This document shows positions 43,154 to 52,393 of a stretch of DNA of 64,000 bases, in pieces. The notes under the pieces are model-generated. The model worked only from the letters and a program-made list of their open reading frames with translations. It was not told where the DNA came from and did not search any database. The stretch's first letter is position 1, and every line of letters begins with the position of its first letter. Source of the DNA: Jeotgalibacillus terrae (GTDB lineage Bacteria; Bacillota; Bacilli; Bacillales; Jeotgalibacillaceae); assembly GCF_016908195.1 (NCBI RefSeq), contig NZ_JAFBDK010000001.1, positions 1-64,000 on the forward strand, given 5' to 3'. Both the position numbers and the translations under genes were made by a program.

Positions 43154-45067
43154 TCAATCATAACTGATTATTTCAGGCGTAACCGGAAGTATTTTCTTGA
43201 TTGCAGGAATCCACTGTTCTTCTTCAGTAGTTAAAAAGATTGATATATGACCGCTGTCTGCAGAAGAACGAATCAATCGGCCGACTCCCTGCTGTAATCT
43301 GAGCAGCATATAGGGCAGATCAACTTCAGTCAAAGGATCTGCAGCATGGTTCCTTTTCGCTTCAAACACCGGGTCATCCGGTGGAAACGGAAGTGAATCT
43401 ACGACGACATGCTTTAGGCTGATGCCTGGTACATCAAGACCTTCCCACAAATTCAGTGATGCGAGTACAGACGTGGCATCCTCCTGAAACTTCTCAACGA
43501 GCGAACTGATTTCTTCATCGCCCTCAAACAAGAGCTGTTTATTTTCAATCATATTTGTAAACCTGAACAAATCCTGATCTTCACGGTTATTAAACAGGAT
43601 GAGTGATCCTCCATCATTATGATTCACAATCTTGGAAATTGTATCTGTTTTATCAGGATCTTCAAGATAAATAGTGATCTTCATGACTTCATCATACTCA
43701 TATGGTGATTCTACTGTGAAAGATGTGTAATCATCAATTCCCAGACTTGAAGCCAGATAAGTGAAATCCTCATCTACCGATAATGTCGCTGAAGAAAAAA
43801 TAAATGGAAGCTTTTTTGAAAACACTTCTTCTCTTAAAATTTCTTCGACCATCCTTGGCATAATGACGAGTCTTTCATCATCAAAACTTTCCTCAAGCCA
43901 GATGATTGCATTATCATCTTCAGCAAGCAGTTTTAATGAGAATAAAACTGTTTCTAAATATTCTTCAGAAATCTTCAGGTCATATTCATCTATTACATAT
44001 AATTCAGATTCAAAGACAAGTTCTTCAAGCAGCTGATCAATTGACTTCTTTAAAGTTGCTGATGTTTTTATCAACTGATCCGTTTTATTGATTTTCATTC
44101 TTTCCGAACTGCGGTCTGCACTTCCACTGATCAGTGAAAACCAGTCATCGTGTAATTCAAGAATTGAATCAATCAAATGAAGTGTCTTTTCCCTTACATC
44201 ATTGGCAGATAGTTTCGAAAGGACTTTTTCCATTGATTGCAGTGACGTTTTATAAGTCAATGCTTTTTGTGCTGCATATTCAAGTAAATGGCCTTCATCG
44301 AAAATGACTGAGCTTGCTTCTGGCAATAACGGCAGCTGCCCTTCCCTGATTCTGGAGTCTTTCGTCCAGATGTGTTCCATATAAAAATCGTGAGAACACA
44401 CAATCAGATCACCTGCCTGCCTGTAATATTCCCGGTGCAGTGTCTGACCGCAACGATGTCTCACATCACAGCTGAGACAATCCTGCAATGAATCATAATT
44501 GACTGCCTGCCACTGTTCATCATCAAGGTAAGGGTATTCTTTACGGTCCCCGTATGGATAAAATGATGACATAGACCCAGCCCCGTAAACAAATTCAGGC
44601 AACTGAAGATAAACATCTTCAATGGCTTCATCCTCTGTCCGCTTATCAGCGTCATCAAGTTTCTTCAGACATAAGTACTGTTCCCTTGATTTAGCAAGCC
44701 TGACATCGATTTGCATATCAAGCATCTGTTCGATTTTTTTTATATCACCAGTCGGTTTAACTAATTGTTCTATGAGCGTTTCATCTGCACATGAAATAAT
44801 AGCGGGCTTTCCTGTATATCTGGCATAGGCAACAGCGTAAAGCAGATAGGCGATCGTTTTCCCGGTACCTACGCCCGCTTCTGCAAAAATGACTGATTTA
44901 TTTTTATAAGCCTGCTCAAGCTGAAATGCCATAAAAATCTGCTCATCACGCAGTTCAAGTCCTTTTTCCGGAAGTATGTCATAAAACACGTCTCCAATCC
45001 AGTCCCCCAGTGCTTCATAGAACGACTGGTCACTCGTTATTGGAAAAGGAAGGCTTTTACTCTTCAT
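43154..45067 (-). CDS. ypvA: DinG-family XPD-like helicase YpvA
   Basis: A 637-residue superfamily 2 helicase. Walker A AEAGVGTGKT near residue 64, a four-Cys region (CLKKLD then CLSCDVRHRCGQ) that fits the Fe-S cluster site of XPD/DinG helicases, the box II DEGH (VIFDEGHLLEYAA), and a C-terminal QGVGRLIRS. Such enzymes unwind DNA 5' to 3' in repair. It lacks the N-terminal exonuclease domain present in the second DinG protein at 60982. ATG at 45067 after AAAGGA. Confidence 0.9.
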   Translation of the reverse strand: MKSKSLPFPITSDQSFYEALGDWIGDVFYDILPEKGLELRDEQIFMAFQLEQAYKNKSVIFAEAGVGTGKTIAYLLYAVAYARYTGKPAIISCADETLIEQLVKPTGDIKKIEQMLDMQIDVRLAKSREQYLCLKKLDDADKRTEDEAIEDVYLQLPEFVYGAGSMSSFYPYGDRKEYPYLDDEQWQAVNYDSLQDCLSCDVRHRCGQTLHREYYRQAGDLIVCSHDFYMEHIWTKDSRIREGQLPLLPEASSVIFDEGHLLEYAAQKALTYKTSLQSMEKVLSKLSANDVREKTLHLIDSILELHDDWFSLISGSADRSSERMKINKTDQLIKTSATLKKSIDQLLEELVFESELYVIDEYDLKISEEYLETVLFSLKLLAEDDNAIIWLEESFDDERLVIMPRMVEEILREEVFSKKLPFIFSSATLSVDEDFTYLASSLGIDDYTSFTVESPYEYDEVMKITIYLEDPDKTDTISKIVNHNDGGSLILFNNREDQDLFRFTNMIENKQLLFEGDEEISSLVEKFQEDATSVLASLNLWEGLDVPGISLKHVVVDSLPFPPDDPVFEAKRNHAADPLTEVDLPYMLLRLQQGVGRLIRSSADSGHISIFLTTEEEQWIPAIKKILPVTPEIISYD

Positions 45068-45079
45068 TGTATCATTCCT

Positions 45080-46222
45080 TTAATTCGTATTTCTTGGTGG
45101 GCGCTGACCAAAATACTGATAGTAATCTGTACGGATAAAGCCGTTGAACAATTTGCGTTTCTTCGTAGCTTTTTTCCCATACAGATCCTCAAAATCAGGG
45201 TGAGAAGTAATCAGATATTTTGACCAGGTAGGATACTGTTCAAATACCTGACCCATATCACGATACATTCTCTCAACCTCTTCTTCCTCACCAATCCGCT
45301 CACCGTATGGCGGGTTACCTACGATAACACCATAATCTGATGAGGCAGTGAAATCTTTCACCTGCATCTGTTTAAACTGAATCAGATCACCCAGTCCCGC
45401 TTCAATTGCATTTTCTTTTGCAACTTCAATAATTTTATGGTCTATATCTGTTCCGTAAATCTCAAGCGGCTGGTCGTAGTCGGCTGCTTCTTCTGCATCC
45501 AATCTGACTTTTTCCCAAATTGATTCAGGAATGACCGGCCATTCTTCTGAAATGAATTCCCGGTTAAATCCCGGGGCGATATTCTGACCAATCAGTGCTG
45601 CTTCAATCGGGATCGTTCCCGAACCGCAGAACGGATCGTGGAATGGTTTATCAGGACGCCAGTTCGTCAGTTTGATTAAGGCAGCAGCCATTGTTTCCTT
45701 AAGCGGGGCTTCCCCCTGGCCGGTTCGGTAGCCTCTTTTATGAAGTCCGGCACCGCTTGTGTCAATAGTCAGCGTTACTTTATCATTACGGATTGCCACT
45801 TCTATCTTGTAAGTGGGGCCGCTTTCTTCAAGAAAACTCATTCTTTTATAAGCCGCTTTCATGCGCTCTACAATAGCTTTTTTAACAATCGACTGACAGT
45901 CAGGAACACTGTACAGCTTTGACTTCACAGACTTTCCTGATACGGGGAATGCAGCGTCTACCGGCATTAAGGTTTCCCAGGGCAGCGCTTTTGTCCCTTC
46001 AAAAAGCTGATCAAACGTGTAAGCATTAAATTCGCCCATCACAATTTTCACACGATCGGCAGTGCGCAGCCACATATTTGATCTCGCAATAGCAAGTTCG
46101 TCACCCTCAAAAAAGATTTTTCCATTTTCAACTGTTGTTTCATATCCAAGGTCTTTAACTTCTCTTGCAACGATCGATTCAAGCCCCATCGCTGCAGTTG
46201 CAATTAATTTATAAGTAGCCAT
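45080..46222 (-). CDS. ypsC: THUMP-domain rRNA methyltransferase YpsC
   Basis: A 380-residue RNA methyltransferase: an N-terminal ferredoxin-like/THUMP region (about 1-160) and a class I methyltransferase domain with DPFCGSGTIPIEA (motif I) and VGNPPYGERIG (catalytic NPPY, for N2-guanine or N6-adenine). It matches the RlmL N-terminal half, which makes m2G2445 in 23S rRNA. The exact target here is inference. GAGGTG precedes the ATG. It lies downstream of rnpB. Confidence 0.9.
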   Translation of the reverse strand: MATYKLIATAAMGLESIVAREVKDLGYETTVENGKIFFEGDELAIARSNMWLRTADRVKIVMGEFNAYTFDQLFEGTKALPWETLMPVDAAFPVSGKSVKSKLYSVPDCQSIVKKAIVERMKAAYKRMSFLEESGPTYKIEVAIRNDKVTLTIDTSGAGLHKRGYRTGQGEAPLKETMAAALIKLTNWRPDKPFHDPFCGSGTIPIEAALIGQNIAPGFNREFISEEWPVIPESIWEKVRLDAEEAADYDQPLEIYGTDIDHKIIEVAKENAIEAGLGDLIQFKQMQVKDFTASSDYGVIVGNPPYGERIGEEEEVERMYRDMGQVFEQYPTWSKYLITSHPDFEDLYGKKATKKRKLFNGFIRTDYYQYFGQRPPRNTN

Positions 46223-46254
46223 ATGTCACCTCGTATTATTTATATCACTTCTGA

Positions 46255-46295
46255 AAGAAAAAAGGCAGACCTCCTGATACGGTCATGCCTTCTGA
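46255..46295 (-). terminator. Terminator of rnpB
   Basis: On the minus strand AAGGCATGACC-loop-GGTCTGCCTT followed by six T, about 25 nt after the RNA 3' end. Confidence 0.75.
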
Positions 46296-46316
46296 AATGT
46301 ACATGTATTAAATTGG

Positions 46317-46726
46317 TCAACCAGCTAATGGTCTGTAAGCCATGTTTTGTTCAAGCGTACTTAAGCGCCTTTTAGGCTCGTACGACATGCGGCAATCATC
46401 TATCTGCCGGCATCATGCCAGCCTTTCCCATTGTTCATTTCCTCCGGGAAAGTGCCTCTACCATTGTTTGAGTTTCTCACTCGCGGGGTTTACCTCGTTC
46501 CACTTCTGTCATTTCTGACAGAACTTCGTCACTGTGGCACTTTCAAGAGATTCATACCATATCCAGTGGACTTAGGTATCCTCTCTGCCGTCAGCCCGAT
46601 CACTCAGACTGCCTTCGCTTATTATTTCGCGAAGCACGAACACTACGGGCATCTCAGCACCGTGTGAGCATGGACTTTCCTCTGCATAACGCAGCAATTG
46701 CCCAACCAAATAGCCGGTTTAGCCAA
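46317..46726 (-). ncRNA. rnpB: RNase P RNA, Bacillus (type B)
   Basis: About 405 nt on the minus strand, the catalytic RNA that trims tRNA 5' leaders with RnpA. Conserved blocks are plain: GAGGAAAGTCCATGCTC, AGATGCCCGTAGTG, GAAAGTGCCACAGTGACGAAG, GGTAAACCCC, and ACAAAACATGGCTTACAG near the 3' end. P1 is formed by AACCGGCTA...GGT at 5' and ACCATTAGCTGGTT at 3'. It has its own promoter and sits between gpsB and ypsC, as in B. subtilis. Ends are approximate to a few nt. Confidence 0.96.
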
Positions 46727-46732
46727 GATAAA

Positions 46733-46761
46733 ATTATACATTGATCAGGAAGTTTTAGCAA
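46733..46761 (-). promoter_or_regulatory. Promoter of rnpB
   Basis: On the minus strand TTGCTA (46756-46761), 17 bp, TATAAT (46733-46738), which places the start a few nt before P1. Confidence 0.8.
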
Positions 46762-46771
46762 GTAACATCTT

Positions 46772-47095
46772 TTACCTGTCTTCGTATAATTTTCTGCCGA
46801 ATACTTCTTTTTCCAGATTCGAAAGTCTCTTCAGGATATCAAAGTTCGTGGTGCCGCCAGCAGTTGTCTGTGGCTGTGTCTGCTGAACTGCTGATCTCCG
46901 CTGGGGTTCTGAGCTTTTCTGAGCTTTTTTCAGTTCATTTTCAAGCGATTCAATTCTCTCGTTAAATGCTTCATAATCTTTAATAATCTGATCTAAAAAA
47001 GCGTCTACTTCTTCAGGCTTATAGCCTCTCATTGCCGTTTTGAATTCACGTTCTAGAATTTCTTTCGCACTTAATTGCGCTACTTCATTTTTCAT
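46772..47095 (-). CDS. gpsB: Cell-division regulator GpsB
   Basis: A 107-residue DivIVA-like coiled-coil protein. The N-terminal membrane-binding domain reads LSAKEILEREFKTAMRGYKPEEVDAFLDQIIKDYE, and a coiled coil and a short C-terminal domain follow. GpsB shuttles the bifunctional PBP1 between septum and side wall; PBP1 itself (ponA) is at 53018 in this window. The ATG at 47095 follows AGGTGAAAGG; the longer frame reaches back towards ypsA without a start signal. Confidence 0.94.
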   Translation of the reverse strand: MKNEVAQLSAKEILEREFKTAMRGYKPEEVDAFLDQIIKDYEAFNERIESLENELKKAQKSSEPQRRSAVQQTQPQTTAGGTTNFDILKRLSNLEKEVFGRKLYEDR

Positions 47096-47154
47096 ACCTT
47101 TCACCTCGGCTATTCTTTCCAATACGTTTATTTTTTCAAAAAGCGGGACAGTTG

Positions 47155-47715
47155 TCAATCTGGTTCTGATTCAGATAATGCCTCTTCATCAGCAATCCAT
47201 TGAAGATCCTGAAAATTAATACGGATTATATCCAGATTATATTTCGTTTTTTCTTTTTCAGCTTTCTCAATCAGGAATGACGGGGAACCTTTTTTGTCTT
47301 CATCATAAATGACTAAGAGACCGTCTGCCTTTTTCAATATAAAGTCATCTCTATTTTTAAATTGGGATGGATCTGTATATGGTTTATTTGATATAGAGGA
47401 TACAAAATCTGCGTTCTTAGTTATGTCCTCATAATAAGTCTGATTGCCCTCGCTCCATTTTTCCTCCTGATTAAGAAAAGGAGTGAGCACTGCAAGCTTT
47501 AACTCAGGCACTGTTTCTTTTAATGAAATAACCTCTTCTGCTGCCCATAACTCCACTCCAAGAGAACCTGACACTAATACCCACTCGAGGCCCTCGTCTG
47601 CAAGTGACATAAGATGCTGTCTGATAGATTTTCTAATGATCCGGACTGCAGGATCATCATTTTTAAATATTCCTATTTCATGCGCTTTGTATCCTGTAAT
47701 AAATATTGTCTTCAC
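47155..47715 (-). CDS. ypsA: SLOG-family protein YpsA
   Basis: A 186-residue protein of the SLOG/DprA-like Rossmann family (DUF1273): MKTIFITGYKAHEIGIF, WVLVSGSLGVELWAAEEV and a late GLLVIYDEDKKGSP. SLOG proteins bind nucleotide-like ligands. In B. subtilis and S. aureus YpsA overproduction disturbs cell division, which fits its place beside gpsB. GTG start with a weak AGG upstream. Confidence 0.9.
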   Translation of the reverse strand: MKTIFITGYKAHEIGIFKNDDPAVRIIRKSIRQHLMSLADEGLEWVLVSGSLGVELWAAEEVISLKETVPELKLAVLTPFLNQEEKWSEGNQTYYEDITKNADFVSSISNKPYTDPSQFKNRDDFILKKADGLLVIYDEDKKGSPSFLIEKAEKEKTKYNLDIIRINFQDLQWIADEEALSESEPD

Positions 47716-47749
47716 AATTCTTCACAACCTTTACCCTGTCTGAAGAAAA

Positions 47750-47784
47750 AGAAAGCGGCGGGACCTTTATCCTGCCGCTTCCGA
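47750..47784 (-). terminator. Terminator of the 30-residue peptide gene
   Basis: On the minus strand GGAAGCGGCAGGA-loop-TCCCGCCGCTTTC followed by T. It separates the small ORF from ypsA. Confidence 0.8.
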
Positions 47785-47822
47785 TAGTCTGTTACTCAGC
47801 TGATCTAACCGGTATTTTGTTA

Positions 47823-47915
47823 TTATAATACTGAAAGTTGATCTCCTATTGCTGAGAATACGTAAGCAGTTGCACCAATGACAAAGAAAAACAATAGTAA
47901 TAATAATTTTCTCAT
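47823..47915 (-). CDS. 30-residue membrane peptide
   Basis: A miniprotein MRKLLLLLFFFVIGATAY with a further 12 residues (VFSAIGDQLSVL): a basic start, one hydrophobic helix and a short polar tail. A promoter (TTGTTT-N17-TACTAT, 47947-47975) lies about 25 nt before it, GGGG serves as a weak ribosome-binding site 8 nt upstream, and a terminator follows. It may be a membrane miniprotein; no family recognised, no function implied. Confidence 0.6.
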   Translation of the reverse strand: MRKLLLLLFFFVIGATAYVFSAIGDQLSVL

Positions 47916-47946
47916 GCTTTCAACCCCAAATTTTATCAATAATTTA

Positions 47947-47975
47947 ATAGTACAATTGTTTTGAATTGTAAACAA
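47947..47975 (-). promoter_or_regulatory. Promoter of the 30-residue peptide gene
   Basis: On the minus strand TTGTTT (47970-47975), 17 bp, TACTAT (47947-47952). Confidence 0.5.
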
Positions 47976-48099
47976 CCACCTGATAAACATCGAATCATGT
48001 CTATTTTGTGAAAATTATGTGTATGTGTGTTTTTTTCACGTTAAGAAAAAGGAAGAAAGCTGTCATATCTTGCGCTTGCCCGGGAAATACTATCTTAAA

Positions 48100-49326
48100 T
48101 TATTTCCTCATTTTCCGGGAAATTCTGTTCATTCTATATTTTATTTTTTCAAGCTTGTCTGTTTTGCGCTCCTGCCTTAAGTCTTCAGCATCAAGTGCTT
48201 TAATCGCCTTCATTGTATACAGGTAAGCCTGATCAAGTTTCTTCAGCTGATGCTCATGAATCTTTGCAAGTTCGATTGCTGATTCTCTTTGCTCTCTCGG
48301 GGAGCCGTATTCAAGAGTTACCTCAAAAAGGGAAATAGCCCGCTCAAAGTGTTCCTGTTTTTTGTAATCCATTGCTAAATAATAGGCAGCTGAAGGGTTT
48401 TGGTCCATTTCAAATGATGCATTCAGATAATCACTTGATCTTTTCTGTTCCCCTTCTTTTTTGTACCACTTTCCTGCTTCAAGTTTTTCACTGCTGCTCT
48501 GGTTTTCATCATTGCCAAGCAGCTGAGCGGATATATGAGCATATAAAGTAATCAGTGATAAAATATCTTTTTCATTATGTTCAAGTACTTTTAACATACC
48601 TTCAGGATTTTTTCTTTCCACAAAATCAAAATAGATTGCAGGTGCGAGATAACCGGGAATGTCTTCTTTTCTTTCAAATCCAAGCTTTTCTTCTTCAATA
48701 CTTTTAAGCTTTAAAGATGTCATACTTGATTTCCATAAACGTTTTGCCGCGTGGTATAAGTCAAAGTGGCCGGTTTCAGGAAGCTTAGGTACATGATTTC
48801 TGATTAATGTATGCCGGGATTTCACCTGTGGCCAGTCAAATGATTTGCCATTAAAGGTTACGAGCATTTCATAATTAACATTTTCAAGGAAGCTTAGATA
48901 TAAAGCTACTTCATTTGAAGGGTCAGTTAATATATGCTGTTTCAAAATGATTTTTTCACCGTCAAACCTGGCATATCCCAATAGAAAAATCGTCGTGCCT
49001 GTCCCACTGAGACCGGTTGTTTCCGTATCAAAAAAGAATAAATCCTCAGCTTTATAGCCTTTAGCGGATAATGAATGATTAAAATCACTTCTGTTCCACA
49101 TCTCAACTGCTTTAATTAATGATGAAAGCTTAAACTCTCCGTGTCTGTGATCTAACTCATAATGAACTTCTCTGATCAGACAAAAGTGATCCTCAGATTG
49201 ATACACAAAAGTGTCATGATTATTCCATACGTCTAGAAAAGGGAGTTTTTCTGTCTGAACCACAGGTTTTTCCGTAGTCTTTTTAATGTGAGGCTTCATG
49301 CGTTCGAGCTTTTTTTTAAAGTTCAT
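48100..49326 (-). CDS. yprB: DNA repair exonuclease MrfB (YprB)
   Basis: A 408-residue protein. An RNase H-like 3'-5' exonuclease domain (about 75-270) carries FFDTETTGLSGTG with the first acidic pair, TFNGKSFDWPQVKSR and EHNEKDI; a TPR-like C-terminal region follows (about 285-390: YYLAMDYKKQEHFERAISLFE). YprB is MrfB, the nuclease partner of MrfA in mitomycin-crosslink repair without UvrABC in B. subtilis. The ATG at 49326 has GGAGAG upstream and overlaps yprA by 11 bp. Confidence 0.92.
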   Translation of the reverse strand: MNFKKKLERMKPHIKKTTEKPVVQTEKLPFLDVWNNHDTFVYQSEDHFCLIREVHYELDHRHGEFKLSSLIKAVEMWNRSDFNHSLSAKGYKAEDLFFFDTETTGLSGTGTTIFLLGYARFDGEKIILKQHILTDPSNEVALYLSFLENVNYEMLVTFNGKSFDWPQVKSRHTLIRNHVPKLPETGHFDLYHAAKRLWKSSMTSLKLKSIEEEKLGFERKEDIPGYLAPAIYFDFVERKNPEGMLKVLEHNEKDILSLITLYAHISAQLLGNDENQSSSEKLEAGKWYKKEGEQKRSSDYLNASFEMDQNPSAAYYLAMDYKKQEHFERAISLFEVTLEYGSPREQRESAIELAKIHEHQLKKLDQAYLYTMKAIKALDAEDLRQERKTDKLEKIKYRMNRISRKMRK

Positions 49327-51604
49327 GATTACTCTCCATTGCTTCTGCAAATAGCTTAAGCAGGATTAATGCATCCCTTTTACCGCCGGTTAACGAAATT
49401 TCAGTTCCCACACATGATGGGCAGCCTTCTTCACAGCTGCACCCGCGAACAAGACCTGCTGCTTCTGAAATAAGTGTGCTGCCGAGTTCATATACCTTTT
49501 CACTTAAGCCGATACCACCGGGATAGCGGTCATAAATAAATATTGTAGGCAGCTGATTATGGACAGCTTTAACCTGAGGGGTAATCTGAATATCCTGAGG
49601 ATCGCACATGACGTGAACAGGAACAATTGCCTTCAGTGCATGTGCGGCTCCGATCAGCCCCTGCTCCACTCTGTCATCAGTCATATCCTGAAGCTCTTCT
49701 TTTAAGGAGAACCAGGAAGCATTTGTGTGCAGCTCCTCTTCAGGAAGATCAATCGGTCCTGACCCGATATTCTCATGCGTGTCAAATTTGATTTTCTTAA
49801 AGATCGTAGCCATAGCCCTGACAGATACATCACCGTAAGAAACACGAGCCAGCTCTGTCTCACTGCTTTTATCTTCTTCCAGCACAGACAGTTGCACAGC
49901 GAGATTGGCATCAGTATAATAATCGACTTCAACTTCCCGTACAAAAGCTTTCTTTTCTTCCCAATCCAGAAATTCCACCTGATACTGCACACCCTGATGT
50001 AAATAAATCGCTTCATCATGTAAAAGCGTCATTGCGCTGAAGCGATCCATCTCACCAAGCACTTTATGTGCAGCAGTTTCTGTCTGATCAATAATCACAA
50101 CATTTTCCTGAGATGCAGACCTTAAGCTTATGTTATGTGCAGGAAAAGCATCATTCATCCAGTGCCATTTCCCCCGGGACTTATGGAGCACTCTTTCTTC
50201 AGTCAGATACTCAAGAAGGTCTTCCGGGTCTATACCACCAAATGCTTCTCCCTCATTGAATGGAAGTTCAAATGCAGCACATTTCAGGTGATCGAGCATA
50301 ATAATAATGTTTTCAGGATTGATTCTCGCTGTTTCAGGACTTGCTTCGAGAAAATAATCAGGATGCTGTATGACGAACTGATCCAGCGGACTTGAACTCG
50401 CCACCATCAGGATCAATGCTTCGCCCTGTCTGCGACCTGCCCGTCCGGCCTGCTGCCAGGCACTTGCGATCGTGCCCGGATATCCTGTCATGACACAGGC
50501 CTGAAGCTGACCAATATCGACGCCCAGCTCAAGCGCATTCGTGCTGACCACTCCATATACATCTCCATTTCTTAAACCCTTTTCAATTTCTCTCCGTTGA
50601 GTTGGCAGATACCCCCCGCGATATCCCCTTATAGATTTTGGACCAAGTTCATTTTTAACCAGTTCCTGTAAGTAGGTCAGAATAATTTCAACCCGCACTC
50701 TGCTTCTGGCGAAAACGATGGTCTGTATTTTTTCTTTCAGTAATAATCCTGCAATCCGTCTGACCTCAAGCGTTGCACTTCTCCTGATATTCATCTGGTG
50801 ATTAACGACCGGTGGATTGTAAAAAACAAAATGCTTTCTCGCAGACGGGGCTCCGTTTTGATCAATTAATTGCATTTGTTTTCCTGTCAGTTTTTCAGCA
50901 AGCTCTTTAGGGTTGGCAATTGTAGCTGATGTACAAATAAATACAGGATCACTGCCATAAAAAGAGCAGATTCTCTTTAACCTTTTAATCACATTTGCTA
51001 CGTGACTTCCAAATACACCCCTGTATATATGAAGCTCATCTATCACTACGTATTTAAGGTTTTCGAATAATGATACCCATTTTGTGTGATGAGGCAATAT
51101 AGCTGAATGAAGCATATCAGGATTTGTAATAACAATATGACCGGCTTTACGGACCTTTTGTCTGATTCCTGCCGGTGTGTCGCCATCATACGTATAAGAA
51201 TTAATTGACGCTTCAGCAAGTTCAAGTAATTCGTTCAGTTCTGTTTTCTGATCCTGTGCAAGTGCTTTAGTCGGAAAAATATAAAGTGCCCTGCTATGTT
51301 TATTGTTCATAATCTGCTGGATAACCGGCAAATTATAACAAAGTGTTTTACCCGATGCAGTCGGTGTCACCGCTGTAATGGATTTCCCGTCAGATACAGC
51401 CTGGTAGGCTTCAGCCTGATGCGAATACAGCCTGCCTATTCCCCTTCGTTCAAGTGCTTTCGATAAATCTGGATGTATTTGATCAGGAAGCGGTGCATAT
51501 ACCGCTTCCTTTGGTTCGATTGTATGCCATTTAATAATTTGACTGGCGATTTCTTTATCGTTTCTGAAATTTTCTGCGATTTCACTAAGTGTTTTTTTAC
51601 GCAT
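49316..51604 (-). CDS. yprA: DNA repair helicase MrfA (YprA)
   Basis: A 762-residue superfamily 2 helicase. It has Walker A TPTASGKT, box II DELH (VVIDELHIYRG), TSATIANP, and the RGGYLPTQRR and QQAGRAGRR motifs. A C-terminal DUF1998 zinc region has CSCEEGCPSC. MrfA is the 3'-5' helicase that recognises mitomycin C damage and works with MrfB. GAGGTGG precedes the ATG. First gene of the mrfA-mrfB operon. Confidence 0.95.
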   Translation of the reverse strand: MRKKTLSEIAENFRNDKEIASQIIKWHTIEPKEAVYAPLPDQIHPDLSKALERRGIGRLYSHQAEAYQAVSDGKSITAVTPTASGKTLCYNLPVIQQIMNNKHSRALYIFPTKALAQDQKTELNELLELAEASINSYTYDGDTPAGIRQKVRKAGHIVITNPDMLHSAILPHHTKWVSLFENLKYVVIDELHIYRGVFGSHVANVIKRLKRICSFYGSDPVFICTSATIANPKELAEKLTGKQMQLIDQNGAPSARKHFVFYNPPVVNHQMNIRRSATLEVRRIAGLLLKEKIQTIVFARSRVRVEIILTYLQELVKNELGPKSIRGYRGGYLPTQRREIEKGLRNGDVYGVVSTNALELGVDIGQLQACVMTGYPGTIASAWQQAGRAGRRQGEALILMVASSSPLDQFVIQHPDYFLEASPETARINPENIIIMLDHLKCAAFELPFNEGEAFGGIDPEDLLEYLTEERVLHKSRGKWHWMNDAFPAHNISLRSASQENVVIIDQTETAAHKVLGEMDRFSAMTLLHDEAIYLHQGVQYQVEFLDWEEKKAFVREVEVDYYTDANLAVQLSVLEEDKSSETELARVSYGDVSVRAMATIFKKIKFDTHENIGSGPIDLPEEELHTNASWFSLKEELQDMTDDRVEQGLIGAAHALKAIVPVHVMCDPQDIQITPQVKAVHNQLPTIFIYDRYPGGIGLSEKVYELGSTLISEAAGLVRGCSCEEGCPSCVGTEISLTGGKRDALILLKLFAEAMESNHEL

Positions 51605-51656
51605 AAGACCACCTCATACCACTATTATACGAACGTATATTCTTTATAGCAAATCA

Positions 51657-51842
51657 CTACCGGAATACCCTGGTCAGTGACAGTATCAGCTGATTTGCCT
51701 GGCTGACTGTACTCATCACCTGATTGCAGGTTGACATAATATTATTAACATCAACCCGTGGTTTTCCCGGTATTTGTTGTGGCGTCTGATCCTGTAAAGT
51801 CCGTGGGGCATAGGGAAGATTACAATATGGACAATATTTCAT
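51657..51842 (-). CDS. Small YppG-like protein
   Basis: A 61-residue protein with a CPYC pair (residues 4-7) and a C-terminal part DVNNIMSTCNQVMSTVSQAN resembling the end of YppG spore-associated proteins. It is much shorter than B. subtilis YppG (about 125 residues), lacking the long Pro/Tyr/Gln-rich start. AAGGGGAT precedes the ATG. Placed between yppE and yprA as yppG is in B. subtilis. Confidence 0.7.
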   Translation of the reverse strand: MKYCPYCNLPYAPRTLQDQTPQQIPGKPRVDVNNIMSTCNQVMSTVSQANQLILSLTRVFR

Positions 51843-51871
51843 AGCTGATCCCCTTTTTAAACAGCATATGC

Positions 51872-52246
51872 CTATTCTTCCGATGAGTGACTGATTAGAA
51901 GATCTCTGAGCTGTTCAAGTACATATAGGCTTGATTGTACGTAGCTTTTGAACCGTTTGTAGCTTGTTTCCGGGAAAAAGCATTGTACCACAATTAATTC
52001 AAGATTCTCGGCAGTAGCGGCGATTTGATTCTGATGTATATTTTTTTTCGGATGATGGATCAGAAAGTCTGAAGCTTCCTTTTTCCACTGATTTAAAATA
52101 ACATGCGCCTGATCAGCAAAAGGTTTTACTTCCTGATAGAAATCTCCTTTTTCACCTGTTTCCCTTCTCTGGTTATATTGTTCGTTTGCTTTATTAGTGA
52201 TGTTAATCAGCTGAACTGTCTGCTGATAGATATTTTCATATTCCAT
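51872..52246 (-). CDS. yppE: YppE family protein (DUF1798)
   Basis: A 124-residue helical protein (YENIYQQTVQLINITNKA; VVQCFFPETSYKRFKSYVQS) matching YppE, a four-helix bundle of unknown role. GAGGTG precedes the ATG. Divergent from recU, upstream of the yppG-like gene. Confidence 0.85.
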   Translation of the reverse strand: MEYENIYQQTVQLINITNKANEQYNQRRETGEKGDFYQEVKPFADQAHVILNQWKKEASDFLIHHPKKNIHQNQIAATAENLELIVVQCFFPETSYKRFKSYVQSSLYVLEQLRDLLISHSSEE

Positions 52247-52393
52247 TTACTTCACCTCAATCCATGTATGTTGCTATTTTAACAAACGAATTTCATCATG
52301 TAACTTCTTGGCGTGTCAGTTCGTCTAATTGTCAGACCTCTGCGGTTTGAGCTGACATGGCTTGTGGTATGATGTTCAGGTGAGGTGTTACGT

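Noticed and set aside
46431-46667. 78-residue plus-strand ORF
   Set aside because: It lies wholly inside RNase P RNA on the opposite strand.
48008-48226. 72-residue plus-strand ORF opposite the yprB end
   Set aside because: No good ribosome-binding site and mostly antisense to yprB.
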